In this document: in pieces, positions 8,479 through 16,902 of the stretch
Numbering within the stretch: the first letter of the stretch is position 1
Layout of the letters: each line of letters opens with the position of its first letter
The notes under the pieces: generated by a model
What the model was told of the DNA's origin: nothing
Databases searched by the model: none
Seen by the model: the letters and a program-made list of their open reading frames with translations, nothing else
Made by a program: the position numbers and the translations under genes
Source of the DNA: Bacillota bacterium
GTDB lineage: Bacteria; Bacillota; Clostridia; Christensenellales; SZUA-584
Length of the DNA stretch: 64,000 nucleotides
Reading direction: 5' to 3'
Assembly (NCBI GenBank): GCA_023397655.1
Contig: JAEWTW010000007.1
Span: 62,001-126,000 of the forward strand

Positions 8479-9543
8479 ATGAAAAAACGATTAAGTATCG
8501 TTCTGGCAGCCTGTCTGGCTGCGGTTCTTTTGGTGGGGTGCGGAGCCCCCGCCACGAGCGGAGGGGCGGGCAGCGGCTCCGCCGGAGAGCTCAACGTATT
8601 TATCTGGACGGAGTATATGCCGGATTCCGTGTTCCAGCAGTTCACGGAGGAGACAGGCATCAAGGTGAACGTGTCCACATATTCCTCCAACGAGGATATG
8701 CTCTCCAAGGTAAAGGCGAGCAACAAGGGATTGTACGACATTGTGGTGCCCAGCGACTACATGGTTAAGATGATGATCGACGAAGGGCTGCTCTCGGAAA
8801 TCAACAAGGACAACGTTCCCAACCTCAAAAACATCGGTGAGTCGTTCTTGGACCAGAGCTTTGACCCGGGCAACAAATACTCGGTGCCGTACATGGGCGG
8901 TGTGGCCACGCTGTGTGTGAACACCAGCAAGGTGACGGACGAGATCACATCGTTCACGCAGATCTTTGATCCGAAGTATGAAAACACCATCGTGACGCTG
9001 GACGATTTTCGCGCGGTGATCGGCCTGGTGGCCAAATCCATGGGTTATTCGATGAACGAGACGGACCCGGCTGTGTTGGAGGAAATCAGCACTAAGCTGA
9101 TGGAACTCAAGCCCAACATCAAGGCGCTGGATTCCGACTCGCCCAAGTCCCTGATGATCAGCGGTGAAACGAATATCGGCTTCATGTGGAACGCGGAGAT
9201 TGCGCTGTCGATGGCGGAAAATCCGGATGTCCAGATCGTATTCCCTAAAGAAGGCTGCTATCTGTTCCTCGACAACTTCTGCATCACGGATGGCGCGAAG
9301 AACAAGGACAACGCGGAAAAGTTCATCGACTTCGTGCTGCGGCCTGAAGTATCCAAGCTGGTTTCCGAGGAATTCCCGTATGTGAACCCCAACGCGGAAG
9401 CGGTGAAGCTGCTGGGCGACGATTATATCAACAACCCGGCGTCCAACGTGCCCGGCGAGGTGTTCGCGAACGGCGAATACATCATGGATGTGGGTTCGGC
9501 GATTGACACCTACAACACGATCTGGACGGAATTCACACAGTGA
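8479..9543 (+). CDS. potD: Spermidine/putrescine-binding lipoprotein PotD
   Basis: A 354-residue extracellular binding lipoprotein. The signal sequence ends in a lipobox with Cys at 22 (LLVGC), then a Gly/Ser linker. The mature part begins LNVFIWTEYMP, like PotD and PotF, and contains YDIVVPSDYMV. The ATG has a gaaggaggcaagg site. Last of the transporter genes; the following aminotransferase is separated by about 300 bases and may use additional control. Confidence 0.93.
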   Translation: MKKRLSIVLAACLAAVLLVGCGAPATSGGAGSGSAGELNVFIWTEYMPDSVFQQFTEETGIKVNVSTYSSNEDMLSKVKASNKGLYDIVVPSDYMVKMMIDEGLLSEINKDNVPNLKNIGESFLDQSFDPGNKYSVPYMGGVATLCVNTSKVTDEITSFTQIFDPKYENTIVTLDDFRAVIGLVAKSMGYSMNETDPAVLEEISTKLMELKPNIKALDSDSPKSLMISGETNIGFMWNAEIALSMAENPDVQIVFPKEGCYLFLDNFCITDGAKNKDNAEKFIDFVLRPEVSKLVSEEFPYVNPNAEAVKLLGDDYINNPASNVPGEVFANGEYIMDVGSAIDTYNTIWTEFTQ

Positions 9544-9602
9544 TGGCATAAGCCGGTAATCAGTCTGGCAAATAAACATATTATGATATGAAGTGTGCTT
9601 TT

Positions 9603-9842
9603 GGCGGGTGCGGGCAGCTGTACCCGCCGAGGCGCATTCTGTACGGCGCACGATGTGTGCAGCCGAGGCGACGAAGGCACGTCTTAATGACGTAACGTCA
9701 GGAGGAGATATTCCCATCAACAATCAACTTAAAAATATGCGGCTTCGGCATGCGCTTTGTTTTGCGATGCCGGAAAACATGAAAGTGGACTTGATCCATG
9801 CGGCATAGAGCCGATGGACGAAACGAAAGGATGATTTTTGAA
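9603..9842 (+). other. potD-aminotransferase spacer with hairpins and a Shine-Dalgarno without ATG
   Basis: The nearly 300-base gap holds a 7-bp hairpin (9603-9609 with 9622-9628) and a small hairpin (9679-9693). An excellent aggaggag site at 9700-9707 is followed at normal distance by ATC (9716), not ATG. From there 30 codons stay open to a stop at 9808. This could be a leader peptide whose start codon mutated, or a ribosome-binding element used for regulation. No protein can be claimed. Confidence 0.35.
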
Positions 9843-11195
9843 ATGAATATTTCCAATGCGCGTAAGGACTTAAAGAGAATACTGGGCTATATTGAAAGCG
9901 ATACGCTGAGCGATGCTGACCGCAGTCGGATCGTGCAGGATGCGATCCAAAACTATAATACAAACGTGAACCCCGGCTGGCTGAAATACCGCAAGTCGGT
10001 GTCCACCAACGCGGCATTCGTGGAATGGACGGACAAGGATTCTTACTTCTACGACGTGTTCGGCGAGGAGTTTATCGACTGCCTTGGGGGCTTCGGCATC
10101 TACATGTGCGGCCACCGCAACGACGATATATTGAAATATGTCCATAAGCAGCTGGACCGGCAGGCGTTGCACAGCCAGGAGCTGCTGGACCCGCTGCGCG
10201 GTTATCTTGCCAAGGTGATGGCGGACATCACGGTGGGCGATTTACAGTATTGCTTCTTTACCAACGGCGGCGCGGAGGCCAACGAGATGGCGATCAAGCT
10301 GGCGCGCATCGCCACCGGCGGCAGCTGGTATATCTCCTCGGTGAACGGCTTCCATGGCAAGTCGATGGGCGCGATATCGATGGGCGGCAAGAGTACGTAC
10401 CGCGTGCCGTATCTGCCCATGATACAGCAGGTGCAGCACGTGGAATACGGCGTGGCGGAGGATGTGCGCAAGGCGATACGCAACCTCGTTGCGGTGGGCG
10501 AAAAGGTGGCGGCAGTGATACTGGAGCCTATACAGGGCGAGGCGGGCATCATCGTGCCGCCCGCGGGATACTTTAAGGAAGTGCGCCGCATCTGCGACGA
10601 ATACGGCGTGTGCCTGATCATGGACGAAATACAGACGGGCATGGGGCGTACGGGCACGATGTTCCGTTGTGAGGCGGAGGGCGTGGTGCCGGATATCATG
10701 ACATACGGCAAGGCCTTCGGCGGCGGCATCATGCCTATTACCGGCATCATCGCACGGCCGCACCTTTGGGTGAAGCCGCTGGAGGAAAATCCGTGGCTGC
10801 TGGGTTCACCCACGTTCGGCGGAAACCCGGTGTGCTGTGCGGCGGCGCTGGCGACCATTGAGTATATGTTGGAGAACGACATACCGGGGCAGGCGGCGAA
10901 GAAGGGTGAATATTTGATAAATGGCATTAAAGCGCTGCAGGCGAAATACCCCGAGATCATCGTGGACGTGCGAGGCACGGGGCTGATGATCGGCGTGGAG
11001 TTTCCCGAGAGCCATGTGGGATACAGCGTGGCGACGGGCATGTTCGCGCGGCGCGTGATGACCGCGGGCACGCTCAACAACGCCAAGACGATACGCTTTG
11101 AACCGGCGGCAACGATATCGTATACCGATCTCGATAAGGTGTTGGAACGGTTGGAGGGCGCGGTGAAGGAGACGAAGGAGAAGCTGAGCCTGTAA
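9843..11195 (+). CDS. patA: Putrescine aminotransferase-like class III PLP enzyme
   Basis: About 450 residues, matching E. coli PatA (YgjG) through most of its length: NPGWLKYRKSV near the start, FIDCLGGFGIY, the cofactor-binding TNGGAEANE, EPIQGEAGI, MDEIQTGMGRTG, the PLP-lysine segment YGKAFGGG, and AGTLNNAKTIR. It would transfer the amino group of putrescine or a similar diamine to 2-oxoglutarate. In-frame ATGs also occur at 9798 and 9831; 9843 gives the PatA-like N-terminus, but the ribosome site (gaaagg) is not ideally spaced for it. The context with PotABCD supports polyamine catabolism. Confidence 0.88.
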   Translation: MNISNARKDLKRILGYIESDTLSDADRSRIVQDAIQNYNTNVNPGWLKYRKSVSTNAAFVEWTDKDSYFYDVFGEEFIDCLGGFGIYMCGHRNDDILKYVHKQLDRQALHSQELLDPLRGYLAKVMADITVGDLQYCFFTNGGAEANEMAIKLARIATGGSWYISSVNGFHGKSMGAISMGGKSTYRVPYLPMIQQVQHVEYGVAEDVRKAIRNLVAVGEKVAAVILEPIQGEAGIIVPPAGYFKEVRRICDEYGVCLIMDEIQTGMGRTGTMFRCEAEGVVPDIMTYGKAFGGGIMPITGIIARPHLWVKPLEENPWLLGSPTFGGNPVCCAAALATIEYMLENDIPGQAAKKGEYLINGIKALQAKYPEIIVDVRGTGLMIGVEFPESHVGYSVATGMFARRVMTAGTLNNAKTIRFEPAATISYTDLDKVLERLEGAVKETKEKLSL

Positions 11196-11211
11196 ACGGT
11201 TCGGAAGGTTA

Positions 11212-12066
11212 ATGAGTATGACATACGTGAAAAACGCCACCGGCGTGCTGAAGAAGGTGCTGCTGTGTCCGCCCGAATATTTCACTTTTGAGCCCATCAA
11301 CGTGATCACGGAGGAGTGGCTCAAAAAGGGAGAGCAGGCGGACCGGCAGGCCTGCCTGTGTGAGCATGCGGACTTTGCTCAGGCCTATCGAGAAAACGGC
11401 GTAGAAGTCGTGATGATGGAACCGCAGCCCGAACTGCCGTATCAAGTGTTCGCGCGGGACTTTGGCGCGTGTGTGGCAGACGGATTTATTATGGGACGCT
11501 TTCGGGAGCCGGTTCGCGCGGGAGAGACGGCGGCTTATGAGAAGAAGATGAAGGAGCTGGGCATACCTTGTGTCGCGCGGTGCACATCGGGCGCGTTTGA
11601 AGGCGGAGATTTCTGGCTGCTGGACGAGTACACCATCGCTCAGGGTGTGATTGCGCGGACGGACGCGGCGGGGTACGACAACGTGATGCAGCAGATGCGC
11701 GAACTGGGCTACAGCATGATGAGCGTGGCATGCCACCGGCAGAACCTGCACCTCGACATGTGCTTCAATATCGTGGCGGAGCAGGTGGCCGTGGTCTGCA
11801 AGGATGCGCTGCCCGATCACTTTATCAGCACGCTGGAGCGTCGGCAGTACACACTGATCGATGTCCCGCAATCGGGCGTGTTCCTGCACCACTGCAACGT
11901 TCAGTGCCTGGGCGGCGGGCGTGTGCTGTCGTTCAAGAACAACCGGGGCGTGAACGCGCAGATGAGGGCATTGGGCATCAGCGTGACAGAGGTGGAACTG
12001 ACCGAGATTCTTAAAGGTGGCGGCGGGCCACACTGCATGAGTTTCCCGCTGCTGCGTGAGGGTTGA
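11212..12066 (+). CDS. Guanidino-modifying hydrolase (arginine deiminase/amidinotransferase superfamily)
   Basis: A 284-residue single-domain member of the amidinotransferase fold. FARDFG (80-85), EGGD (130-133), HLD (180-182) and the nucleophile Cys275 in GGGPHCMSFPL give the Cys-His-Asp/Glu set of arginine deiminase and DDAH enzymes. It is shorter than arginine deiminase (about 400 residues) and close to DDAH length. It probably hydrolyses a guanidino or amidino group, releasing ammonia or an amine, in the same operon as polyamine uptake and transamination. Substrate candidates such as agmatine or guanidinobutyrate derivatives are inference. Confidence 0.8.
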   Translation: MSMTYVKNATGVLKKVLLCPPEYFTFEPINVITEEWLKKGEQADRQACLCEHADFAQAYRENGVEVVMMEPQPELPYQVFARDFGACVADGFIMGRFREPVRAGETAAYEKKMKELGIPCVARCTSGAFEGGDFWLLDEYTIAQGVIARTDAAGYDNVMQQMRELGYSMMSVACHRQNLHLDMCFNIVAEQVAVVCKDALPDHFISTLERRQYTLIDVPQSGVFLHHCNVQCLGGGRVLSFKNNRGVNAQMRALGISVTEVELTEILKGGGGPHCMSFPLLREG

Positions 12067-12080
12067 ACAGCTGTATGGCA

Positions 12081-12116
12081 AAATCGCCGCAATGAAAAAA
12101 TCCGCGGCGATTTTTT
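12081..12116 (+). terminator. Terminator of the P-II/pot/aminotransferase operon
   Basis: A 10-bp stem (12081-12090 with 12104-12113) is followed by a T6 tract. It lies 15 bases after the hydrolase stop. Confidence 0.85.
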
Positions 12117-12507
12117 CATCCCGACGGTTTCAACACGGCGGTTTGGTGGTATAGATAGCCAGCATAAAAGAGACTTCGGATAAGCATGTCAGATGTGGGG
12201 TTTGAAAACAGGGCGAAAGCCGGGGATGCTTAATAGTTTGAGTGAGACGCCCCGGCTGCATAAGGACAAAGCTTATCATATTTTTACAGCGCCTGACCCT
12301 GATCCGCAGGGTTAAATATTTCGGGGAGGAATAGTTACACCAATATTTACGCCATCATTCGCACTCATAAGGCCGCATCTTTGTGGCTGTTCGCACCAAA
12401 ATTGACTCCAGGGTTTGCACTTCCATCCGCATAAAGCTTGACACTTGATGTTTGGACAAAGTATGCACCATCCCTGCAAAATGTTTATGTCCGAAAAGGC
12501 GAAGGAG
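12117..12507. other. Gene-free region with a possible folded RNA (12178-12277)
   Basis: No convincing gene was seen. gataagc (12179-12185) pairs with gcttatc (12271-12277) around an inner gccgggg/ccccggc helix (12219-12225 with 12250-12256). atgc just inside and gcat just outside that helix could form a small pseudoknot. It resembles no RNA family I know. The right part up to 12507 shows only a 5-bp hairpin near 12297-12312 and a ribosome-site-like ggggagg at 12324 with no start codon. Confidence 0.3.
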
Positions 12508-12536
12508 AACCACGGCAAATGCTGTGGTTTTTCTTT
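12508..12536 (+). terminator. Rightward hairpin with T-rich tail
   Basis: About 8-10 bp of stem (12508-12517 with 12520-12529, closing bases unpaired) is followed by tttcttttg. It points rightwards, so it would end a transcript crossing the preceding gene-free region, and it also lies just beyond the end of the leftward DUF1540 gene. Confidence 0.5.
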
Positions 12537-12559
12537 TGCCGGGGAAGTGCGGCAGCGCT

Positions 12560-12886
12560 TTATTTGGGTCGGTAGGTGATGCAGTTGCAGATTACCGAAT
12601 CGTGCGGGTTGTCGATGTTAACCCGGCCCGCCTTACAGTGAAACGACTTGTTGAAAGCGCATTCGGATACGGTGCAGACGATTTTTGGTGCCCCGATGTC
12701 CGCGCCGATCTCGGTGCTCATTTCGACCAGCAATCTGTCCTTTTCTGCCGACACCATCGGGATGTCCTTGGTGTAGGTGTCACAGTAGGTTTCGCGGTGA
12801 GTATGGCTCACGCGTATCGTGTTCGCACTGCAGTGCTGCTCCATATTGTACATGCAATCATTTGCCTGGCATTTTAAGTCGGACAT
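12560..12886 (-). CDS. DUF1540 domain protein (two Cys motifs)
   Basis: 108 residues with two DUF1540 units: a first with Cys at KCQANDCMYN and HCSANTI, then a Tyr-Cys-Asp stretch, and a second with VCTVSECAFN, HCKAG and a final CNCITY. The regularly spaced cysteines suggest metal binding, but the family function is unknown. The ATG follows aaaggaag. Its start overlaps the stop of an upstream tiny DUF1540 gene by one base, so the two form a coupled leftward operon. Confidence 0.85.
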   Translation of the reverse strand: MSDLKCQANDCMYNMEQHCSANTIRVSHTHRETYCDTYTKDIPMVSAEKDRLLVEMSTEIGADIGAPKIVCTVSECAFNKSFHCKAGRVNIDNPHDSVICNCITYRPK

Positions 12887-13053
12887 TATATTTCTTCCTT
12901 TCTTTTAAAGCTGGCGCAGAAGCTTTGCTGCGGGGTCCCCATCTGGCCGGCCACCTGTATGCTTTGCAAGCGGCATATCTGGCCCCGCTCGTTGTATATG
13001 CATGCTGTCACTGAGCAGCGGATTGTCTGCGATGATAGATTGAATAATAACAT
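12886..13053 (-). CDS. Small DUF1540-like protein, 55 residues
   Basis: A short reading frame with a strong aaaggaga ribosome site. The product holds IRCSVTACIYNERGQICRL and SFCASF, the pattern of one DUF1540 unit: Cys-x4-Cys, a CRL cysteine about nine residues on, and a terminal FC. The stop codon shares its last base with the ATG of the larger DUF1540 gene (TAATG). The size would make it easy to miss. Confidence 0.75.
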   Translation of the reverse strand: MLLFNLSSQTIRCSVTACIYNERGQICRLQSIQVAGQMGTPQQSFCASFKRKEEI

Positions 13054-13082
13054 GGGTCTCCTTTGCGGCTAGTTTATGCGAA

Positions 13083-13112
13083 TATTATGCCTCTCGGGTA
13101 AAAATATTATGC
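13083..13112 (-). promoter_or_regulatory. Possible forespore (sigma-F/G-like) promoter for the DUF1540 pair
   Basis: On the minus strand GCATA (13112-13108) lies 18 bases upstream of CATAATA (13089-13083), which ends 29 bases before the start codon. This fits the GNATR/CATNNTA pattern of forespore promoters. Both elements lie in an 11-base direct repeat (13081-13091 and 13103-13113), so an operator is an alternative. Confidence 0.35.
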
Positions 13113-13179
13113 CGAATGGCACCATTCTGATTAATCTGAAAAAAACTGGGTAATAATTATGTAAAGGGTTTGAAGTATA

Positions 13180-13209
13180 TTGACAATAAGCCAAAATGAA
13201 TAATATAAT
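13180..13209 (+). promoter_or_regulatory. Promoter of rho
   Basis: TTGACA (13180-13185) and TATAAT (13204-13209) are perfect consensus boxes with an 18-base spacer. The predicted leader is about 120 bases and contains a 7-bp tttaggg/ccctaaa helix and the short gtccc/gggca hairpin. It may be used for Rho autocontrol, which is inference. Confidence 0.75.
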
Positions 13210-13338
13210 AAGCATGGTCTTTTAGGGCTGGAACTTCTTTTTAGTACGTTTATCCCCTAAATTTGCTAACAATATGGTCCCGTATGGGCACTTTACTATG
13301 TTTGTTTTTATTTTTTATATAATCAAAGGAGATTACTC

Positions 13339-14880
13339 TTGGATATCAGTTTGTTGAAAGAGAAAAGCCTGATGGACCTCCGGGAGATCGCCAAAATGGC
13401 GGGAATCAAGTCTGTCACCAAGTTCCGCAAGAGCGAGCTGCTCGACATGCTTTACGAGCTGGACAGACAGGCGCGCAGCGCCGAGCCGGCGGCACAGGTT
13501 CAGGATGAGCCGGAAATGCCGGATTTGCCGGAGGATGAAGTGCCGGAAGAAGAGGGCAACATACCCGCTTACCAGCAGGACGTGATCGAGCGTCGGCAGC
13601 GAGTGGAAAGAAGCCGGGAATTCGAAGCCCAGCGTGAGCAGAGAAACGGCGGCGATGAGAAAAAGATAATCGAGTATGTGATGGGCAACGACGCGGTGAA
13701 CGAGCTCTTGAACAAGGGCGACTGCGGCGATGCGATGGGCATACTTGAGGTGCTGCCCGAAGGTTACGGCTTTCTGCGGAGTGAGAATTATTTACCGGGC
13801 AATAAGGATGTCTACGTCTCAATGGCGCAGATACGCAAGTTCAATCTGAAGACGGGTGACAAGGTGACGGGTAAGACCCGCCCTGCCAAGGACGCTGAGA
13901 AGCTCAACGCGCTGCTCTACATCGAGCAGGTGAACGACGACGTGGTGGAAAAATGTCTGACGCGCCGCCCGTTTGAAGAATTGACGCCCATCCACCCCGA
14001 AGAGCGATTCACGCTGGAACGGCCCACCGCCTCGCGTGACCTCGCCATCCGCCTGATCGATATGATCGCACCTATCGGCAAAGGCCAGAGAGGTCTGGTG
14101 GTATCGCCGCCTAAAGCGGGCAAAACCATCATGCTCAAAAAGATCGCCAACAGCATCACAGCCAACTATCCGAACGTGAACCTGATCGTGCTGCTGATCG
14201 ACGAGCGTCCCGAAGAAGTGACGGACATGCAGCGTTCCATCGACGGCGAGGTCGTCTATTCCACGTTCGATGAGAAGCCCGAAAACCATACCCGCGTGTC
14301 AGAGATGGTGATCGAGCGCGCCAAGCGTCTGGTGGAGCAGGGCAAGGATGTGGTGGTGCTGCTGGACAGCATCACGCGTCTCGCACGCGCCTACAACCTG
14401 ATCATTCCGCCGACCGGGCGCACGCTCTCGGGCGGTCTCGATCCGGGTTCGCTGTATAAGCCCAAGCGGTTCTTCGGTGCGGCTAGAAATATCGAGTTCG
14501 GCGGCAGTCTCACCATCATTGCGACGGCGCTGGTGGACACCGGCTCGCGCATGGATGAAATCATCTACGAGGAGTTCAAGGGCACGGGCAACATGGAGAT
14601 ACATCTCGACCGCAAGCTGTCCGAAAAGCGCATATTCCCCGCGATCGACCTGCACAAATCGTCTACGCGGCGTGAAGAGCTGCTGCTGCCCAAGAAGGAA
14701 CTGGAAGGCATCTGGGCAATCCGCAAGGTGATGGCCAACGGCAACACGGCCGAAGTCACCGAACAGCTGATCGGCATGCTCGCCAAAACGCAGACCAACG
14801 ACGCGTTTCTGGATAAGCTGCGCGGCTGGCTCTCCGTGTGGGATAAGGAAGGTTATAACTTTACGTCCAAAAGATACTAG
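13339..14880 (+). CDS. rho: Transcription termination factor Rho
   Basis: 513-residue hexameric RNA-dependent ATPase. A Rho N-terminal helical domain (about 1-45) is followed by a charged, Glu/Pro/Arg-rich insertion (about 48-110), then the cold-shock-like primary RNA site (GFLRSENY). The ATPase core has PPKAGKT (P-loop), VVVLLDSITRLARAYN (Walker B and arginine region) and TGSRMDEIIYEEFKGTGN (R-loop). The start is TTG with a gatta-spaced aaaggag; no ATG in frame fits the Rho N-terminus. The insertion makes it longer than the roughly 420-residue E. coli protein, as in several Clostridia and Actinobacteria. Confidence 0.96.
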   Translation: MDISLLKEKSLMDLREIAKMAGIKSVTKFRKSELLDMLYELDRQARSAEPAAQVQDEPEMPDLPEDEVPEEEGNIPAYQQDVIERRQRVERSREFEAQREQRNGGDEKKIIEYVMGNDAVNELLNKGDCGDAMGILEVLPEGYGFLRSENYLPGNKDVYVSMAQIRKFNLKTGDKVTGKTRPAKDAEKLNALLYIEQVNDDVVEKCLTRRPFEELTPIHPEERFTLERPTASRDLAIRLIDMIAPIGKGQRGLVVSPPKAGKTIMLKKIANSITANYPNVNLIVLLIDERPEEVTDMQRSIDGEVVYSTFDEKPENHTRVSEMVIERAKRLVEQGKDVVVLLDSITRLARAYNLIIPPTGRTLSGGLDPGSLYKPKRFFGAARNIEFGGSLTIIATALVDTGSRMDEIIYEEFKGTGNMEIHLDRKLSEKRIFPAIDLHKSSTRREELLLPKKELEGIWAIRKVMANGNTAEVTEQLIGMLAKTQTNDAFLDKLRGWLSVWDKEGYNFTSKRY

Positions 14881-14883
14881 AAA

Positions 14884-16902
14884 GTGACCCTCAAGCTTTC
14901 CACAGCCGAAAAGGGCCGGCTTTTTGGCAAGATCGTGTATATCTATCAGTGCTTTTACGCGATGGCGGCGGCGGAGAAGCTGTCCGTCAGCCTCGTGTAT
15001 GGAGCGGCGCTGTACATATCGCTGTCCGCGCTGCTTCGCATATCCGGCTTTACAATGAGAACATCATACGACCCGCGCTGGCGAAAGGTGATCAAGCTGG
15101 CGCTGGTCGTATTCTTTTCACTGTCCGCTCTCTGTGTGGCCATCATGACCCCGGTGCTGTACGGTCACCGCAACATGCCTGCGGTGGTCGGTTTTGTTGT
15201 GCTGCCGCTCGCGGAGCGGTTCTCGGAAAATCTGTGGCTACGCCACAAGCCGCCGGAGAACCGGCGGGAGCTGATAAAGACACTGCTGTTTGTGCGGCTC
15301 TGTGTGTTTACGGCGGGACTGGCATTGGTGCTGATAACCAGCGAGACGGCGTTGCTGCCTGCGGTGGTATTGGGCATGATTCTAAGCTATTTTCGGCAAT
15401 ATGTGTTCGCCGACTATGCGACGGAATATCCGAAACCCGGCCAGGCTTCCGCCGACGCGCTGCAGGTGCGCAGCGTGCGGCTGTACGACGGCATGGTGAT
15501 CACATCGGCTGCGGCGCTCAATATATTCGCATTTACGTATGTGCTGTATGTACTGCTTCGGCGGCAAAGCACGTTCTATCTGGATTTCTTCGTGGCGTTT
15601 GCGGTGCTGGCCTTTGCCTTCACGGCGGTATACGTGGGCACACATCGTTTTTACCGCGCGACGCTGGGGCAGAAAATAGGGCAGAACGCGGTGTTTGTGC
15701 TGGGTACATTCATCGCGCTTTTTGCCGTCTACATCTTCAGGGACAGCTGGGTCAGGGGCGGCCTTGCGGTTTCGGTGCAGTCGGTGCTGCTGCTTGTGGG
15801 TTTGGTGCTGCAGATGTCGGGCGCAATGGGTTTAAAGGAAGACATGCGTCTGGTTATCCGCCTGTACAACCCGGATATCAAGGATAAAGATCTGGCTCAG
15901 CGAGCGGAACGGCTGGAGCTGTGGTCTCTTGTAATTTCCGAGGCGGTATTCATTGCGGTGCTGCTGGCGCTGCTGGCCGACCCTGTGATATATAACCTGG
16001 ACTTGGGCGGCTACATTGCGCTGGCGCCGCAGGTGGGCGTTGGCGTTGCGGCGATACCCGCGGTACTGCTGCTGATGTCGCTTTTTCTTGCCATCCGGCA
16101 GCCGCTGACCAAAAAATACGGGCAGCGGCTGAGGGTTTATATTCAGATGAGGCGCGAGGGTAAAAAAAACACCGAAATGGAAAAACGGCTGGTCAGCGTG
16201 CTGATCAAAAAATATAAGAAGCGCATCGGTGTGCACATTATCCGCGCATTTTTAAAGCCGGTGATGTACCACAGTGTGACGGGTAAGGAGAACGTAACGG
16301 CGCTGCCCGGCGTGTTCGTGTTTAATCACGGCGAGGTGTATGGCCCGGTGGCGGCGGTGGTGTTTCTGCCGTACGACGTGCGCCCATGGATTCTGCACAA
16401 CATGATCGAGAAGGAAGCGGTGACGCAGCATATGTACGACGGTACATTCAGCCGCATTAAATGGCTGCCGGTGTTCATGAGAAAGCTGCTCGCGCAGGTT
16501 TTAAGCCGGCCCGTGGTGTGGGCGCTGTCGTCGTTTGAACCGGTGCCCGTTTACCGGGGCACTGCGCGGGAGGTGCTGAAAACGTTCGCACAGTCCGTCG
16601 AGTGCCTGAGCGCGGGCGACAGCATAATGCTCTTCCCTGAAAACCCGAAGGAACGGTACAGCGAAGCGCCCGTCAGCGATTTTTACCGCGGGTTTGCGCA
16701 CATCGGGCGGCTGTATTACAGAAAGACAAAGGAATGCGTGATGTTTTATCCGGTGTTTGCGAGCAAAAAAGAACGGGAGCTGCGCATCGGAGCGGGGGTC
16801 AGGTACGAACCAGAGAACGGCCGGCGGGAGGAGGATCGCATCGTAGCGGAGCTGCAGCAGCGCATGCGCGCCCTGCAGCAGCTGGACGATGAACAGCTTT
16901 AA
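14884..16902 (+). CDS. Polytopic membrane protein with C-terminal acyltransferase-like domain
   Basis: 672 residues with a GTG start 3 bases after the rho stop and no clear ribosome site, so translation is probably coupled. Residues 1-410 carry about ten hydrophobic segments. The last 220 residues resemble PlsC-type acyltransferases: FNHGEVYGP in place of motif I and LFPENPKER in place of the FPEG motif. The catalytic HX4D aspartate is not in its usual place, so activity is uncertain. It may be a lipid or envelope acyltransferase. The 3-prime end overlaps the opposite yigZ gene by 4 bases. Confidence 0.75.
   Translation: MTLKLSTAEKGRLFGKIVYIYQCFYAMAAAEKLSVSLVYGAALYISLSALLRISGFTMRTSYDPRWRKVIKLALVVFFSLSALCVAIMTPVLYGHRNMPAVVGFVVLPLAERFSENLWLRHKPPENRRELIKTLLFVRLCVFTAGLALVLITSETALLPAVVLGMILSYFRQYVFADYATEYPKPGQASADALQVRSVRLYDGMVITSAAALNIFAFTYVLYVLLRRQSTFYLDFFVAFAVLAFAFTAVYVGTHRFYRATLGQKIGQNAVFVLGTFIALFAVYIFRDSWVRGGLAVSVQSVLLLVGLVLQMSGAMGLKEDMRLVIRLYNPDIKDKDLAQRAERLELWSLVISEAVFIAVLLALLADPVIYNLDLGGYIALAPQVGVGVAAIPAVLLLMSLFLAIRQPLTKKYGQRLRVYIQMRREGKKNTEMEKRLVSVLIKKYKKRIGVHIIRAFLKPVMYHSVTGKENVTALPGVFVFNHGEVYGPVAAVVFLPYDVRPWILHNMIEKEAVTQHMYDGTFSRIKWLPVFMRKLLAQVLSRPVVWALSSFEPVPVYRGTAREVLKTFAQSVECLSAGDSIMLFPENPKERYSEAPVSDFYRGFAHIGRLYYRKTKECVMFYPVFASKKERELRIGAGVRYEPENGRREEDRIVAELQQRMRALQQLDDEQL

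Noticed and set aside
12312..12518. 68-codon minus-strand frame rich in Trp and Cys
   Set aside because: No ribosome site and no family likeness; it runs through the hairpin at 12508 and is probably chance.
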